A DNA stretch of 64,000 nucleotides from Streptomyces sp. WAC05374 (GCF_004353505.1 NZ_SMNQ01000001.1:806001-870000), one strand, 5' to 3'. Counted from the first letter of the stretch, positions 16,142 to 25,812 are shown. Made by a program: numbers and translations. The notes: generated by a model from the letters alone, not told the origin.

Positions 16142-18540
16142 TGGACCCGCTGCGCACCTCCGACCCGTCCGTACTGGCGGGCCACCGGCTGCTCGGACGA
16201 CTCGGCGCGGGCGGGATGGGCGTGGTCTACCTGGCCCGCTCGGCCGGCGGCTCCCTGGTGGCACTGAAGGTGATCCAGGCCGAGTACGCCGAGGACGCCG
16301 GCTTCCGGGAACGGTTCCGCAGGGAGGCGGAGACGGCCCGCCGGATGACCAGCCCCTGGGTGGCGTCCCTCGTCGACGCGGACCCGGACGCGCCGCAGCC
16401 CTGGCTGGCCACCGCCTTCGTGCCGGGGCCCTCGCTCGGTGAGGCCGTCGCCGCCCACGGGCCGTTGCCCCTGCGGAGTGTGCGCGTGCTGGGGGCTCGG
16501 CTCGCGCGGGCGTTGGGGGACCTGCACGGCGTGGGCCTCGTGCACCGGGACGTGAAGCCGGGCAATGTGCTGCTGGCGCTCGACGGGCCCCGGCTGATCG
16601 ATTTCGGTGTGGCCCGCGATCCGCGGGACACCGGGCTCACCTCGACGGGCGTGGTGGTCGGCACCCCTGGTTTCCTGCCACCGGAACAGGCGCACGGCAC
16701 GGGGGAGTTGAGCGCGTCGGGCGACATCTTCTCGCTCGGGTGCGTGCTGGCCTTCGCGGCCACCGGCCGGCCTCCGTTCGGCACCGGGTCGCTGGACGCG
16801 CTGCTGTACCGCACGGTGCACGAGGCCCCGGACCTGGCGGGCGTACCCGTACCGCTCGGCGAGGTGGTGCGCGGCTGCCTGGAGAAGGACCCGCGGCGGC
16901 GGCCCACGGCGGAAGCGCTGTCGGCGACGCTCGACGGCGCCGCGTACGCGACCCCACCCGACCCACGGGAGGCGCTGCGGGCGGTGCGTCATCCCGCGCC
17001 CCCGCGCGACACCGACGCGCCGGACGCGGACGTGCCGGTCACGGACGTGCCGGGCGCGGACGTGCACGACGCGGACGTGCCGGTCACGGACGCGCCGGAC
17101 ACCGGTGGCGCGCCGGACGGGGTCTGTGGCGGTGAGCGCGAGCAGGCGGCCGACGGGCGACTGCCCGCGGACGACGCCTGGTTGCCCGAACCGTTGGTAC
17201 GGCTGATCGCCGAGCGCTCGGCGGCCGGGCTCGCCCTGCCCGCCGTCGACGAGACGGAGGTCGACCCCGCGTCCGCCGGTACCGCCCCGCCCGGCACCGC
17301 CCCGCCGGGCACCGCGGCCGCGCGGCCCGCGGCCCGTACCGTCGGCAGACGCCGGTTCCTGCTGCTGACCGGGGGCGCGGCGGCCGTCGCGGCGGGGGGC
17401 GGACTGGCGGCGTGGGCGGCGCTCGACCGGGACGGCGGCGGGGAGGGCGACGCCGGCCCGGTGCACACCCTCGGCCTGCACGCAGATCTGACGGGCCATC
17501 AGGGTGCCGTCGGCCGCGCCCAGGAACGCGGGCTGCGGCTGGCGGTCCACGAGTTCAACGCCCGTGCGGACAAGCCCTTCACCCTCGTGGTGAAGGCGGT
17601 GGACGACGGTGGCGATCCGGCCCGGGCAGCCGAGGCGGCCGGACAACTCGTCGCCGACCGTTCCGTGCTGGCGGTGATCGGGCCGACCACGGACGCCACC
17701 GCCCTGGCCTCACTGGCGGCGTACGACGCCGCGTCACTGCCGCTGATCGCGGTGACGCCCGGCGCCACCGCACTGCAGGTGATGGGCAGCCGGTCCTTCC
17801 TGCACACCCGGGTGACGGACACGCTGCTGTCCCTCTATCTGGACGTCCACCTGCGCGGGACGGCGAAGTCGCGCACGGTCGGGATCGTCGACGACCGGGC
17901 GGCGGACGCCCACGCCTGGGAGATCAGCAGCACCCTCGCGGCCGTCCTTCGCAAGGTCCCCCTGCCTGCCGTGCCCAAGGTGGTCAGCGCCCTGCGCACC
18001 GATTTCGGGCCGATCCTGGACGCCCTGCTGGACGGGGGCGCCGACTCGGTGGTCTTCGCCGGCTATCACGAGCGGGCCGCGCTGCTGGCCCGGGAGCTGC
18101 ACCGCCGTGGCTTCCCCGGTGCCAGGGCCGCCGCCCAAGGGGTGCTCGACGCCCGGTTCCTGTCCGCCGCGGGGGACGCGGCCGACGGCTGGGTGATCGT
18201 CGCCCCGGCCATGGACGCGACCGTGGCACCCGGGGCGAAGGCGTTCCGGGCCGCCCACCGCGAGCTCTTCGGCGCGGAGCCGGAGCGGTACGCCGTGGAG
18301 ACGTACGACGTGGCGCAGTACGCGGTGAAGACGCTGCGGTCACTGAGCGCCGGGCGCCGCACCCGGCAGGCTCTGACGACGGCACTGCGGTCGGGGTCGC
18401 ACCGGGGCATCGCCCGCAACCTCGCCTTCGCCAAGGACACCGGGGCGCTGGTGGCCGACGGCAGCGGGGTCCACCTGTGGAAGGTCGAGGGCGGCCGGTT
18501 CGCGTACCAGGGCCCCGCGCCGTACCAGGTGGCCACCTGA
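16141..18540 (+). CDS. Receptor-like Ser/Thr protein kinase with extracellular type-1 periplasmic-binding sensor domain
   Basis: 799 residues. Residues 15 to about 265 are a Hanks-type kinase with glycine loop GAGGMGVV, Lys43, catalytic HRDVKPGN (Asp137) and DFG (Asp154). A Pro/Asp-rich linker includes repeats of the D-A-D-V-P type. A membrane segment near 404 to 428 is preceded by RRRFLLL, a twin-arginine-like motif. From about 437 to the end is a branched-chain-amino-acid-type (LivJ-like, PBP type 1) binding domain (HTLGLHADLTGHQGAVGRAQ, AVIGPTTDATALASLAAYD). The layout suggests an outside solute controls an inside kinase. It overlaps the upstream lipoprotein gene and is followed 10 bp later by a paralogue, so all three probably share a transcript. 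Confidence 0.9.
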   Translation: MDPLRTSDPSVLAGHRLLGRLGAGGMGVVYLARSAGGSLVALKVIQAEYAEDAGFRERFRREAETARRMTSPWVASLVDADPDAPQPWLATAFVPGPSLGEAVAAHGPLPLRSVRVLGARLARALGDLHGVGLVHRDVKPGNVLLALDGPRLIDFGVARDPRDTGLTSTGVVVGTPGFLPPEQAHGTGELSASGDIFSLGCVLAFAATGRPPFGTGSLDALLYRTVHEAPDLAGVPVPLGEVVRGCLEKDPRRRPTAEALSATLDGAAYATPPDPREALRAVRHPAPPRDTDAPDADVPVTDVPGADVHDADVPVTDAPDTGGAPDGVCGGEREQAADGRLPADDAWLPEPLVRLIAERSAAGLALPAVDETEVDPASAGTAPPGTAPPGTAAARPAARTVGRRRFLLLTGGAAAVAAGGGLAAWAALDRDGGGEGDAGPVHTLGLHADLTGHQGAVGRAQERGLRLAVHEFNARADKPFTLVVKAVDDGGDPARAAEAAGQLVADRSVLAVIGPTTDATALASLAAYDAASLPLIAVTPGATALQVMGSRSFLHTRVTDTLLSLYLDVHLRGTAKSRTVGIVDDRAADAHAWEISSTLAAVLRKVPLPAVPKVVSALRTDFGPILDALLDGGADSVVFAGYHERAALLARELHRRGFPGARAAAQGVLDARFLSAAGDAADGWVIVAPAMDATVAPGAKAFRAAHRELFGAEPERYAVETYDVAQYAVKTLRSLSAGRRTRQALTTALRSGSHRGIARNLAFAKDTGALVADGSGVHLWKVEGGRFAYQGPAPYQVAT

Positions 18541-18550
18541 TGGGGCGTTG

Positions 18551-20719
18551 ATGGAGCCGTTGCGCGGAGCCGACCCGGCCAGGATCGCGGGTCACCGGCT
18601 GCTGCGCCGCCTCGGCGCGGGCGGCATGGGCGTGGTCTACCTGGCCCGTTCGGCGGGAGGTTCGCTCACCGCGGTGAAGGTCATCCGCGCCGCGCACGCG
18701 GACGACCCGGGCTTCCGGGCCCGCTTCCGCCGCGAGGTGGAGACGGGGAGCCGGGTGGTGAGCCCCTGGGTCGTGCCTCTTCTCGACGCGGACCCCGACG
18801 CGGAGTCGCCGTGGCTGGCCACGGAGTTCGTGCCGGGGCCCTCCCTCGCGGAGGCCGTGGAGGAGTGCGGCCCCCTGCCGTACCGGAGCGCCCGCGTCCT
18901 GGGCGCGCGGCTGGCCGAGGCGCTGGAGGCGGTGCACGGGGCGGGGCTGGTGCACCGGGACGTCAAGCCCGCCAATGTGCTGCTCGCGGTCGACGGGCCG
19001 CGGATGATCGATTTCGGGATCGCCCGGCCGCCGGAGGACACCGCGCTCACCGCGAGCGGGATGGTGGTCGGCTCCCCCGGGTTCCTCTCCCCCGAACAGG
19101 CCCAGGGGCGGGGCCGGGAGATCGGGCCGGCCTGCGACGTCTTCTCGCTCGGCTGTCTGCTGGCGTACGCGGTGACGGGCGAACGCCCCTTCGGGTGGGG
19201 CTCGGCGGCCGAGGTGCTGGTGCGTACGGTTCACGAGGAGGCGGACCTGGACGCCGTACCGGCGCCGTTGCTGCCGCTGCTGCGGGACTGCCTGGCGAAG
19301 GAGCCCGGCGCCCGCCCCACCGCGGCCGGGGTCCGGGCGGCTCTGGAGCGTGCGGACGAGGGGGCGGGGGGCTGGCTGCCGGAGTCGCTCACCCGGTTGA
19401 TCGCACGCCGTTCGGCCGCCGTCCTCGCGCTGCCCGCGGTCGAGGCGACCGAGGTGACCGGCGCGCCAGGAGGCACCGACACGGTGCCGGACTCGCGGGA
19501 ACGGCCGCGGGGCGTCACACGGCGCCGCCTGCTGGTGCTGGGCTCGTCCGCCGGGGTGGCGGCGGGCGCCGGGGCCACCTGGTGGAGCGCGGGTCGCCCC
19601 GGCCGCGCGGCGGGCCGAGGCGGCGGGACACGGCTTCCGCGGCGGGTGGTCGCCCTGCACGCCGACCTGTCGGGGGACCGGAGGGCGGCCGGCCTGGCGC
19701 AGCAGAACGGTGTCCGGCTCGCCGTCGACCACGTCAACTCCCGGACGGGCCGGGGCTTCGACCTCGCCCTCCAGGTGCACGACGACGCGGGCGACACCAC
19801 CCGGGCACAGCGGATCGCGCGGCGGTTGTCGGCCGACGACCGGATCGGCGCGGTGATCGGGCCGACCACCGACGCCTGTGCCGAGGCCGTCCTCGAGCAG
19901 TACCGGGCAGCGCTGCTGCCCATGGTCTGCGTGTCGGTCGGGCTCGACGGGGTGTCCGCCGGGAGGTACCGGACGTACGCGGCCACCCGGCCCCCCGACC
20001 GCGGCTTGGCGGCACCCCTGGTCGCCCACCTCGTCCGCACCGTCCGCACGCGCGCGACGGTGCTGATCGACGACGCGGCCGAGGGCGACTTCGGCTGGGA
20101 GCTCTGCGCGGACGTCGCCCAGGCACTCGCGTCCGGACGGCGCGTCACGACCCGGCTCACCCTCGCCGCCGAGGACGACTCGAGGGACGACTTCCGTGCG
20201 CTGGCCTCGTCGGTGACCGGCCGGAAGGCGGACGCGGTGCTGTTCGCCGGAGGCTTCGCCCGTGCGGCGAAACTGGCGCGAGCGCTGCGCGCGGCCGGCT
20301 ACTCCGGCGCCCGACTGGCCACCCAACGCGCGCTCGACCCGCGTTTCTTCACCATGGCCGGGGACGCCGCCGAGAGCTGGGTCTTCGCCACCGCCTTCCT
20401 CGATCCGACCCGGGTGACGGCCGCGCGGTCCTTCGTCGCCGCCTACCGCCACCGCTTCGGCACCGCCCCGCCCTGGTACTCCGCGGAGGCCTACGACGCG
20501 ACGCTCTTCGTGGCCCGCGCGCTGACGGCGCTGGGCGCCTCCCTCACCGAACGGGGCCCGCTCGTGGCGCGGTTGCGGGAGACCGACTACCGGGGCATCA
20601 CCAAGCGGCTGCGCTACACGGGCTCGAGCACCGGCTACGCCACCAAGGCGATGTACCTCTTCCGGGCATCGGGCGGCCGCTTCCAGTACCTGGGCCAGTT
20701 CGAGGACGCCACCGCCTGA
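18551..20719 (+). CDS. Second receptor-like Ser/Thr protein kinase with periplasmic-binding sensor domain
   Basis: 722-residue paralogue of the preceding kinase; the N-terminal 160 residues align almost without gaps, with Lys43, HRDVKPAN (Asp137) and DFG (Asp154) at identical positions. Its juxtamembrane linker is much shorter and lacks the Asp/Pro repeats. TRRRLLVLG, again a twin-arginine-like motif, precedes the membrane segment near residue 325. The outer domain (ALHADLSGDRRAAGLAQQNG, VIGPTTDACAEAVL) is the same PBP type-1 fold but diverged, suggesting a different ligand. The ATG at 18551 was chosen over an in-frame TTG three bases upstream. The tandem arrangement points to gene duplication with ligand diversification. 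Confidence 0.9.
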   Translation: MEPLRGADPARIAGHRLLRRLGAGGMGVVYLARSAGGSLTAVKVIRAAHADDPGFRARFRREVETGSRVVSPWVVPLLDADPDAESPWLATEFVPGPSLAEAVEECGPLPYRSARVLGARLAEALEAVHGAGLVHRDVKPANVLLAVDGPRMIDFGIARPPEDTALTASGMVVGSPGFLSPEQAQGRGREIGPACDVFSLGCLLAYAVTGERPFGWGSAAEVLVRTVHEEADLDAVPAPLLPLLRDCLAKEPGARPTAAGVRAALERADEGAGGWLPESLTRLIARRSAAVLALPAVEATEVTGAPGGTDTVPDSRERPRGVTRRRLLVLGSSAGVAAGAGATWWSAGRPGRAAGRGGGTRLPRRVVALHADLSGDRRAAGLAQQNGVRLAVDHVNSRTGRGFDLALQVHDDAGDTTRAQRIARRLSADDRIGAVIGPTTDACAEAVLEQYRAALLPMVCVSVGLDGVSAGRYRTYAATRPPDRGLAAPLVAHLVRTVRTRATVLIDDAAEGDFGWELCADVAQALASGRRVTTRLTLAAEDDSRDDFRALASSVTGRKADAVLFAGGFARAAKLARALRAAGYSGARLATQRALDPRFFTMAGDAAESWVFATAFLDPTRVTAARSFVAAYRHRFGTAPPWYSAEAYDATLFVARALTALGASLTERGPLVARLRETDYRGITKRLRYTGSSTGYATKAMYLFRASGGRFQYLGQFEDATA

Positions 20720-20875
20720 GCCGTGCGGCGGCGCCCCGTCGCGTCACGGCGCCTCAGCCGCCACCGCACGGGGCGAGCGCCGGACGGTACGTGCGTCACT
20801 GCGTGCTTTCCCCGATGGCGCGGCCCCGTCACCGCTGCGATGATCACTCCTCCAGCGGTACAGGAAGGGAAACGC

Positions 20876-21430
20876 ATGAACCCGGGTCAGCAGATGGAAT
20901 TCCATGCCTCCTGCGGGCATCTGATCTCGGCTCCGGCCGACCGGGCGGGGCAGGACGCCCGCTGCCCCCACTGTCACCGTGTGGTCCGGGTCCCGGGGAG
21001 CGATGTTCCCTATGCCTCGCCCGTGCCCCTGCCGGCCGGTGCCACCGAGCCGATGGCGCTGACCGCCCTCTACATGATCGCGCTCATAGCCGGCCTCGCG
21101 GGGGCCGGACTCGTCTACATGGTCATGTTCGACTCGCTCTCCGAGTCCGAGCTGGTCACGCTCACACCTCTGTGGTTCTTCCCGATCGTCTTCGGACTGT
21201 ACGGCTTCGTCTCCCAGCGGCTGCTCCGCCGTATCGCCTCCGGGCGCGCCGGGACCCTGCACGAGGCCGCCCGCCTGTCCATCGACGTGGCGGGGCACTG
21301 GGCGGCCCTGGTGCTCTTCCCGTTCCTGGTACTGAAGTGGCGCAGCTCCCTGCTCGTGTCCCTGGCCGCGGCGCTCTTCTGGGCGGTCCTGCTGTGGCTG
21401 TTCTTCACGGCCGTCTTCCCCACCCTCTGA
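20876..21430 (+). CDS. Zinc-ribbon membrane protein of unknown function
   Basis: 184 residues. The N-terminus has CGHLISAPADRAGQDARC followed by PHCHRVVRV, giving a C-x(n)-CPHC zinc-ribbon-like knuckle. Four or so membrane helices follow (LTALYMIALIAGLAGAGLVY, WFFPIVFGLYGFV, WAALVLFPFLV, LAAALFWAVLLWLFF). The ATG at 20876 is preceded by GGAAGGG at good spacing, which is why longer upstream frames were rejected. It follows the kinase pair by 156 bp on the same strand. Function not recognised; it could be a membrane stress or kinase-substrate protein, but nothing here shows that. Confidence 0.75.
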   Translation: MNPGQQMEFHASCGHLISAPADRAGQDARCPHCHRVVRVPGSDVPYASPVPLPAGATEPMALTALYMIALIAGLAGAGLVYMVMFDSLSESELVTLTPLWFFPIVFGLYGFVSQRLLRRIASGRAGTLHEAARLSIDVAGHWAALVLFPFLVLKWRSSLLVSLAAALFWAVLLWLFFTAVFPTL

Positions 21431-21467
21431 CCGGCGCCGCACCGTCGGCCGGCTCCCGGCGTCCCGC

Positions 21468-22109
21468 TCATGCGTCCGGGGCGCCGTCCCCGGCGAGCGC
21501 GAGGAGGTCCGGAAGCATCCCGGCCAGTCCCTCCAGCAGCCGGTCCATGTCCACCACGTGCGGCAGCGGGTGGTGGACGAAGCAGACCCCGTCCTTCGTC
21601 ACCGAGACCGCCGGTCCGGCGAGCCGTACCAGGCGCTCCGGCAGCTCCGACGCGTAGAACCGCTCCGTCGTCCCCGCACGGTCCTCGCTCATCGGCAGGT
21701 ACGGCGCGTCCAGGGGGAAGGTGAGCCCGAGCTCCGCCGCACTCCAGCCGCGCTCCAGCCGCAGGTGCGGTCGGCTGCCCGGTACGTCGAACACGACGAC
21801 CAGCCAGTGGGCGTCGGTCTTGCTCGTCAGGTTCTCCACGAACCTGCCGACGGTGACCCGGTGCTCGCCGAGCGGACCGGCCACGGCTGTCCCGTCCCGC
21901 GCCCGCAGCAGCCAGGGGAAGTGGACCGCGTACCCGGCCCACCGCGCCCCGCCCTCGTCGCGCTCGACCAGCCGCCAGCCAGGACGAGCGGCCAGGGCAC
22001 GCATCGCCCGCTCCGCCCTGCCGACCCGCCGGGCGGCACGGACCGCGAAGGCCAGTCCGATCAGGGACGGCGCCAGTATGACGGCGAAAAAGACGATCCA
22101 GCCCACCAC
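21468..22109 (-). CDS. Membrane-anchored protein of unknown function
   Basis: 213 residues with one N-terminal membrane helix (VVGWIVFFAVILAPSLIGLA) and a soluble remainder rich in Trp, Arg and Leu (HWLVVVFDVPGSRPHLRLERG). The GTG at 22109 is selected because GGAGGG lies directly upstream; longer in-frame extensions have no ribosome site and unlikely composition. It converges with the zinc-ribbon gene. The family is common in Streptomyces but I do not know a function. Confidence 0.68.
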   Translation of the reverse strand: MVGWIVFFAVILAPSLIGLAFAVRAARRVGRAERAMRALAARPGWRLVERDEGGARWAGYAVHFPWLLRARDGTAVAGPLGEHRVTVGRFVENLTSKTDAHWLVVVFDVPGSRPHLRLERGWSAAELGLTFPLDAPYLPMSEDRAGTTERFYASELPERLVRLAGPAVSVTKDGVCFVHHPLPHVVDMDRLLEGLAGMLPDLLALAGDGAPDA

Positions 22110-22433
22110 GTGGTCCCTCCGCTCCGCCCCGCCCCAGGAAGCCCGTCCGCCCGCATCCTCGCGCCCCGGTTCGCCGCGGGACATCGGGGAAACCACGTAG
22201 ACGGCCACCGAATCCGGCGCCCGCCCGGGCTCACATCCGGGCCGCCCACTCGGACAGCCTTCTCCGTAACCTCGACGAGGCAGGTGTGGAGGCCCCGGCA
22301 GCGCTCTCATGGTGGCCCGGCGCACACCCGTCCCCGGAACTATGGTGCCCCGCCACATACGCCCCTGACCTGCCGCTTCCTACGGTGTGGCGACATCGGA
22401 AACGTCCCCGCCAACTGTCCGGAAGTGGTGTTC
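22110..22433. other. Intergenic region between divergent genes
   Basis: 324 bp holding the divergent starts of the minus-strand membrane protein and the plus-strand transporter. TACGGT at 22381 and TATGGT near 22341 resemble Streptomyces -10 elements pointing toward the transporter, but no convincing -35 pairs with them. No gene seen. Confidence 0.45.
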
Positions 22434-23792
22434 ATGGCCGCCCCCGCTGCATCCGCTCCACCCGAGTCCGCGAACCTCCGCCGCGTCGTCGCCGCGAGTC
22501 TCATCGGGACCACCATCGAGTGGTACGACTTCTTCCTCTACGGGTCGGCCGCCGCGCTGGTCTTCAACAAGCTGTTCTTCCCCGACTCCGACCCGCTCGT
22601 GGGCACCCTGCTGTCGTTCCTGACGTATGCCGTCGGGTTCGCCGCGCGGCCGCTCGGGGCGCTGGTGTTCGGGCACTACGGGGACCGGCTCGGGCGGAAG
22701 AAACTGCTGGTGCTGAGCCTGCTGCTGATGGGCGGGGCGACGTTTGCCATCGGGCTGCTGCCGACGCACGCCACCATCGGGACGGCCGCGCCCGTACTGC
22801 TGACCGTGTTGCGGCTGGTGCAGGGGTTCGCGCTCGGCGGTGAATGGGGCGGGGCCGTGCTGCTGGTGTCGGAGCACGGGGACGCGCGCCGGCGCGGATT
22901 CTGGGCGTCGTGGCCCCAGACCGGGGCGCCGGCCGGGCAGTTGCTGGCGACCGGGGTGCTCTCCGCGCTCACCGCGCTGCTGTCGGAGGAGGCCTTCACC
23001 TCGTGGGGGTGGCGCATCCCGTTCCTGCTGTCGGGTGTCCTGGTGATCGTCGGTCTGTGGATCCGGCTGTCCGTCGACGAGTCGCCCGTCTTCAAGGCCG
23101 CGCTCGCCCGGGCCGAGGCCCGGAAGGCGGAGACGGACCAGGTGGAGCGGATGCCGCTGGTCGCCGTGTTGCGGTACCACTGGCGCGATGTGCTGATCGC
23201 GATGGGCGCGCGGATGGCCGAGAACATCAGCTACTACGTCATCACGGCGTTCATCCTGGTGTACGCCACGACGTCGGCCGGGCTCAGCAAGCAGACCGCG
23301 CTCAACGCCGTCCTCATCGCCTCCGCCGTGCACTTCGCGGTGATCCCCGCGTGGGGCGCGCTGTCGGACCGCATCGGGCGCCGGCCGGTCTATCTGATCG
23401 GCGCGGTCGGTGTCGGGGCCTGGATGTTCCCGTTCTTCGCCCTCATCGACAGCGGAAGCTTCGGCAGCCTGCTGCTCGCCGTGACCGTCGGGCTGATCCT
23501 GCACGGGGCGATGTACGCGCCGCAGGCGGCGTTCTTCTCCGAGATGTTCGCGACCAGGATGAGGTACTCGGGCGCCTCCATCGGCGCGCAGTTCTCCTCG
23601 GTGGCGGCCGGTGCGCCGGCGCCGCTGATCGCGACCGCGCTGCTGGCCGAGCACGACAGCTCGACGCCGATCTCCCTGTACGTCATCGCCGCCGCGCTGC
23701 TCACGGTGGTCGCGATCGCCTGCGCCCGGGAGACCCGCGACCGGGACCTCGCCGACGACACGCAGGAGGAGCGGGTCGTGGCCGGGCGGTGA
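22434..23792 (+). CDS. MFS transporter, metabolite:H+ symporter (MHS) family
   Basis: 452 residues with twelve predicted membrane helices. The N-terminal signature SLIGTTIEWYDFFLYGSAAALVF and the loop FGHYGDRLGRKK are characteristic of the MHS family (shikimate, citrate, proline/betaine and related organic acids). VQGFALGGEWGGAVLLVSEHG after helix 4 supports the family. The ATG at 22434 follows GGAAG. It converges on a PucR regulator and a 3-hydroxybutyrate dehydrogenase gene, so a short hydroxy- or keto-acid is a reasonable substrate guess. Substrate is not shown by the sequence. Confidence 0.9.
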   Translation: MAAPAASAPPESANLRRVVAASLIGTTIEWYDFFLYGSAAALVFNKLFFPDSDPLVGTLLSFLTYAVGFAARPLGALVFGHYGDRLGRKKLLVLSLLLMGGATFAIGLLPTHATIGTAAPVLLTVLRLVQGFALGGEWGGAVLLVSEHGDARRRGFWASWPQTGAPAGQLLATGVLSALTALLSEEAFTSWGWRIPFLLSGVLVIVGLWIRLSVDESPVFKAALARAEARKAETDQVERMPLVAVLRYHWRDVLIAMGARMAENISYYVITAFILVYATTSAGLSKQTALNAVLIASAVHFAVIPAWGALSDRIGRRPVYLIGAVGVGAWMFPFFALIDSGSFGSLLLAVTVGLILHGAMYAPQAAFFSEMFATRMRYSGASIGAQFSSVAAGAPAPLIATALLAEHDSSTPISLYVIAAALLTVVAIACARETRDRDLADDTQEERVVAGR

Positions 23793-23808
23793 GCCCGTCG
23801 GCCCTCCG

Positions 23809-23844
23809 GACGGCCGGTCGCCCCGCGCGGGGCGGCCGGCCGTC
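23809..23844. terminator. Bidirectional hairpin terminator between convergent genes
   Basis: A 36-nt near-perfect inverted repeat (18-nt arms, a single G:U-compatible mismatch, no extra loop) fills the gap between the transporter stop at 23792 and the regulator stop at 23845. Its position and symmetry suit termination from both sides. Confidence 0.78.
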
Positions 23845-25812
23845 TCACTGTGCGACCGCGGCCGACAGGGAGTGCAGGCGCAGGGCGAGCTGGATCTCCA
23901 GGGCCCGGGGCGGGGACTGCCAGTCGGGGCCGAGGAGCCGGCCGACGCGCTCCAGGCGCTGGGCCACCGTGTTGACGTGGACGTGCAGTGCGTCCTTCGT
24001 ACGGACCGGGCTCATGCCGCTGGCGAAGTACGCGTCCAGGGTGCGGACCAGGTCGGTGCCGCGGCTCCGGTCGTAGGCGATGACCTCGCCGATGGTGCGG
24101 GTCACGAAGCCGGCGATGTCCCGGGTGTCGGCGAGCAGCAGGCCCAGGAAGCCCAGGTCGGAGGCGGCCGCGCCCTCGCCGGAGCGGCCGAGCAGGCGCA
24201 GGGCGTCCAGGCAGCGGCGCGCCTCGGCGTACGCCGGGGCTATGGCGCCCGGGTGGGCGGCGGGCGCGCCGACCGGGGAGGAGGCGCCGACGGTGACCGG
24301 GTCGCGCAGGGTGCCGCCGAGGTGTTTGGCGGTCTGGCGGGCCAGGTCGGCGGCGGTGTCGCCCGGGCCGAGCGGGAGCAGCAGCACGGTGCCGCCGTCG
24401 CGGGCGGAGGCGAGGCCGTGGCGGGTGGCCGCGAGGTGGGAGGCGGCGGACCACAGGCGCTGCCGGTCGGCACCGTCCCGCTCGGTGCCCTCGCGCTGGG
24501 CGGCCGGCGGGAGGGTGCCGTCGCGCGCGGGGGCGTGCGGATCGGTGGGCGGGTCCGGCCGGTCGACGCGGGCGGCCAGCACCACGTGCGGGGCGTCGAA
24601 GTCGGTGCCGAGGCGGGCGGCGCGCTCCTTGAGCAGGCGCCGGTCCCGCTCGGGCGCGTCCAGCAGGTCGTCCAGCAGCTCCCCCCGCACGCGCTGTTCG
24701 GCCTCCCCGGCGGAGCGGCGGGCGAGCAGCAGCAGGGAGGTGACCATCGCGGCGCGCTCCAGGGTCCGCTGGTCGACCGGGTCGAGGCCCGGGTGGCCGT
24801 GCAGTACCAGCGCCCCGAGGACCTCGCCGCCCGCCGACACGGCCGCCACCCAGTCGTCGCCGCGGCGGGTGGCGTGGCCGTCGACGCACTCGGAGGGCAG
24901 CGGCCCCTCCGTGAACTCCACCGAGCCGTCCAGGACCTCCGAGACGGCCGCCGCCACGTCGTGGACGCCACCGCCGCGCAGGACGAGCTCGGTCAGCCGG
25001 TCGTGCACGTCCGAGGCCCGCTCGATGACGCCGCTGTGGGCGCGGATGATGCCGTTGGCCCGCTCCAGCTCGGCCAGCGCCGACCGGGTCTCCGCCAGCA
25101 GGTTGGCGGTGTCGATGGCGACGGCCGCGTGCGCGGCGAACGAGCCGAGCAGCGCGACCTGTTCGCGTTCGAAGACGCGGGCGCGCCGGTCGGCGGCGAA
25201 GAGCACGCCGATCACCTGGCTGCCGAGCATGAGGGGCACGCCGAGGATCGCCACCAGGCCCTCGTCCCGTACGCCGGAGTCGATGGCGCGGGTGTGCCGG
25301 AACCGCTCGTCGTCGAAGTAGCTCTCCGTCACATAGGGCCGGGCGGTCTGGGCGACGAGTCCGCCGAGCCCCTCCCCCATGCCCAGGCGCAGTTGCTGGA
25401 AGCGCGCCGAGACGGACCCCTCGGTGACCCGCATGTAGGTGTCGCCGGCGGCCGGGTCGTTGAGGCTCAGATACGCGACCTCGGTGCCGAGCAGGGACCG
25501 GGCGCGCTGCACGATGGCGCGGAGCACCGCGTCGAGGTCGCGCAGGCCTGCCAGGTCGTGCGCGGTCTCGAAGAGCGCGGACAGCTCGGCCTCGCGGCGC
25601 CTGCGGCCCTCCAGCTCCGCGCGGACGCGCAGCGCGAGCTGCTTGGCGTGCTCGAGCGCGGCGAGCGCGTCGGGCCCCGCGCCGTTCGCGCGGGCGAGCA
25701 GCACGGGCCGGTCGTACGCCTCGACGGCCGCCCCGCGTGCCAGAAGCCCCAGGTAGGCGACCGGGTCGGCGCTGGGCTCCGGCTCGCGGAGCTGTTCTTC
25801 GGACATGGTCAC
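23845..25812 (-). CDS. GAF-domain PucR-family transcriptional regulator
   Basis: 655 residues. A GAF sensor domain spans about 75 to 245 (LRDLDAVLRAIVQRARSLLG, GLVAILGVPLM, VGVLFAADRRARVF type features). A coiled segment follows, then the C-terminal PucR/CdaR-type helix-turn-helix (DLVRTLDAYFASGMSPVRTK and VHVNTVAQRLERVGRLLG). Such proteins usually activate nearby catabolic genes in response to a small molecule. The frame opens with GTG-ACC-ATG; GTG at 25812 has an AGG at suitable distance, while ATG at 25806 is an equal alternative. It is downstream of, and same-strand with, the 3-hydroxybutyrate dehydrogenase gene and faces the MHS transporter. Confidence 0.9.
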   Translation of the reverse strand: MTMSEEQLREPEPSADPVAYLGLLARGAAVEAYDRPVLLARANGAGPDALAALEHAKQLALRVRAELEGRRRREAELSALFETAHDLAGLRDLDAVLRAIVQRARSLLGTEVAYLSLNDPAAGDTYMRVTEGSVSARFQQLRLGMGEGLGGLVAQTARPYVTESYFDDERFRHTRAIDSGVRDEGLVAILGVPLMLGSQVIGVLFAADRRARVFEREQVALLGSFAAHAAVAIDTANLLAETRSALAELERANGIIRAHSGVIERASDVHDRLTELVLRGGGVHDVAAAVSEVLDGSVEFTEGPLPSECVDGHATRRGDDWVAAVSAGGEVLGALVLHGHPGLDPVDQRTLERAAMVTSLLLLARRSAGEAEQRVRGELLDDLLDAPERDRRLLKERAARLGTDFDAPHVVLAARVDRPDPPTDPHAPARDGTLPPAAQREGTERDGADRQRLWSAASHLAATRHGLASARDGGTVLLLPLGPGDTAADLARQTAKHLGGTLRDPVTVGASSPVGAPAAHPGAIAPAYAEARRCLDALRLLGRSGEGAAASDLGFLGLLLADTRDIAGFVTRTIGEVIAYDRSRGTDLVRTLDAYFASGMSPVRTKDALHVHVNTVAQRLERVGRLLGPDWQSPPRALEIQLALRLHSLSAAVAQ

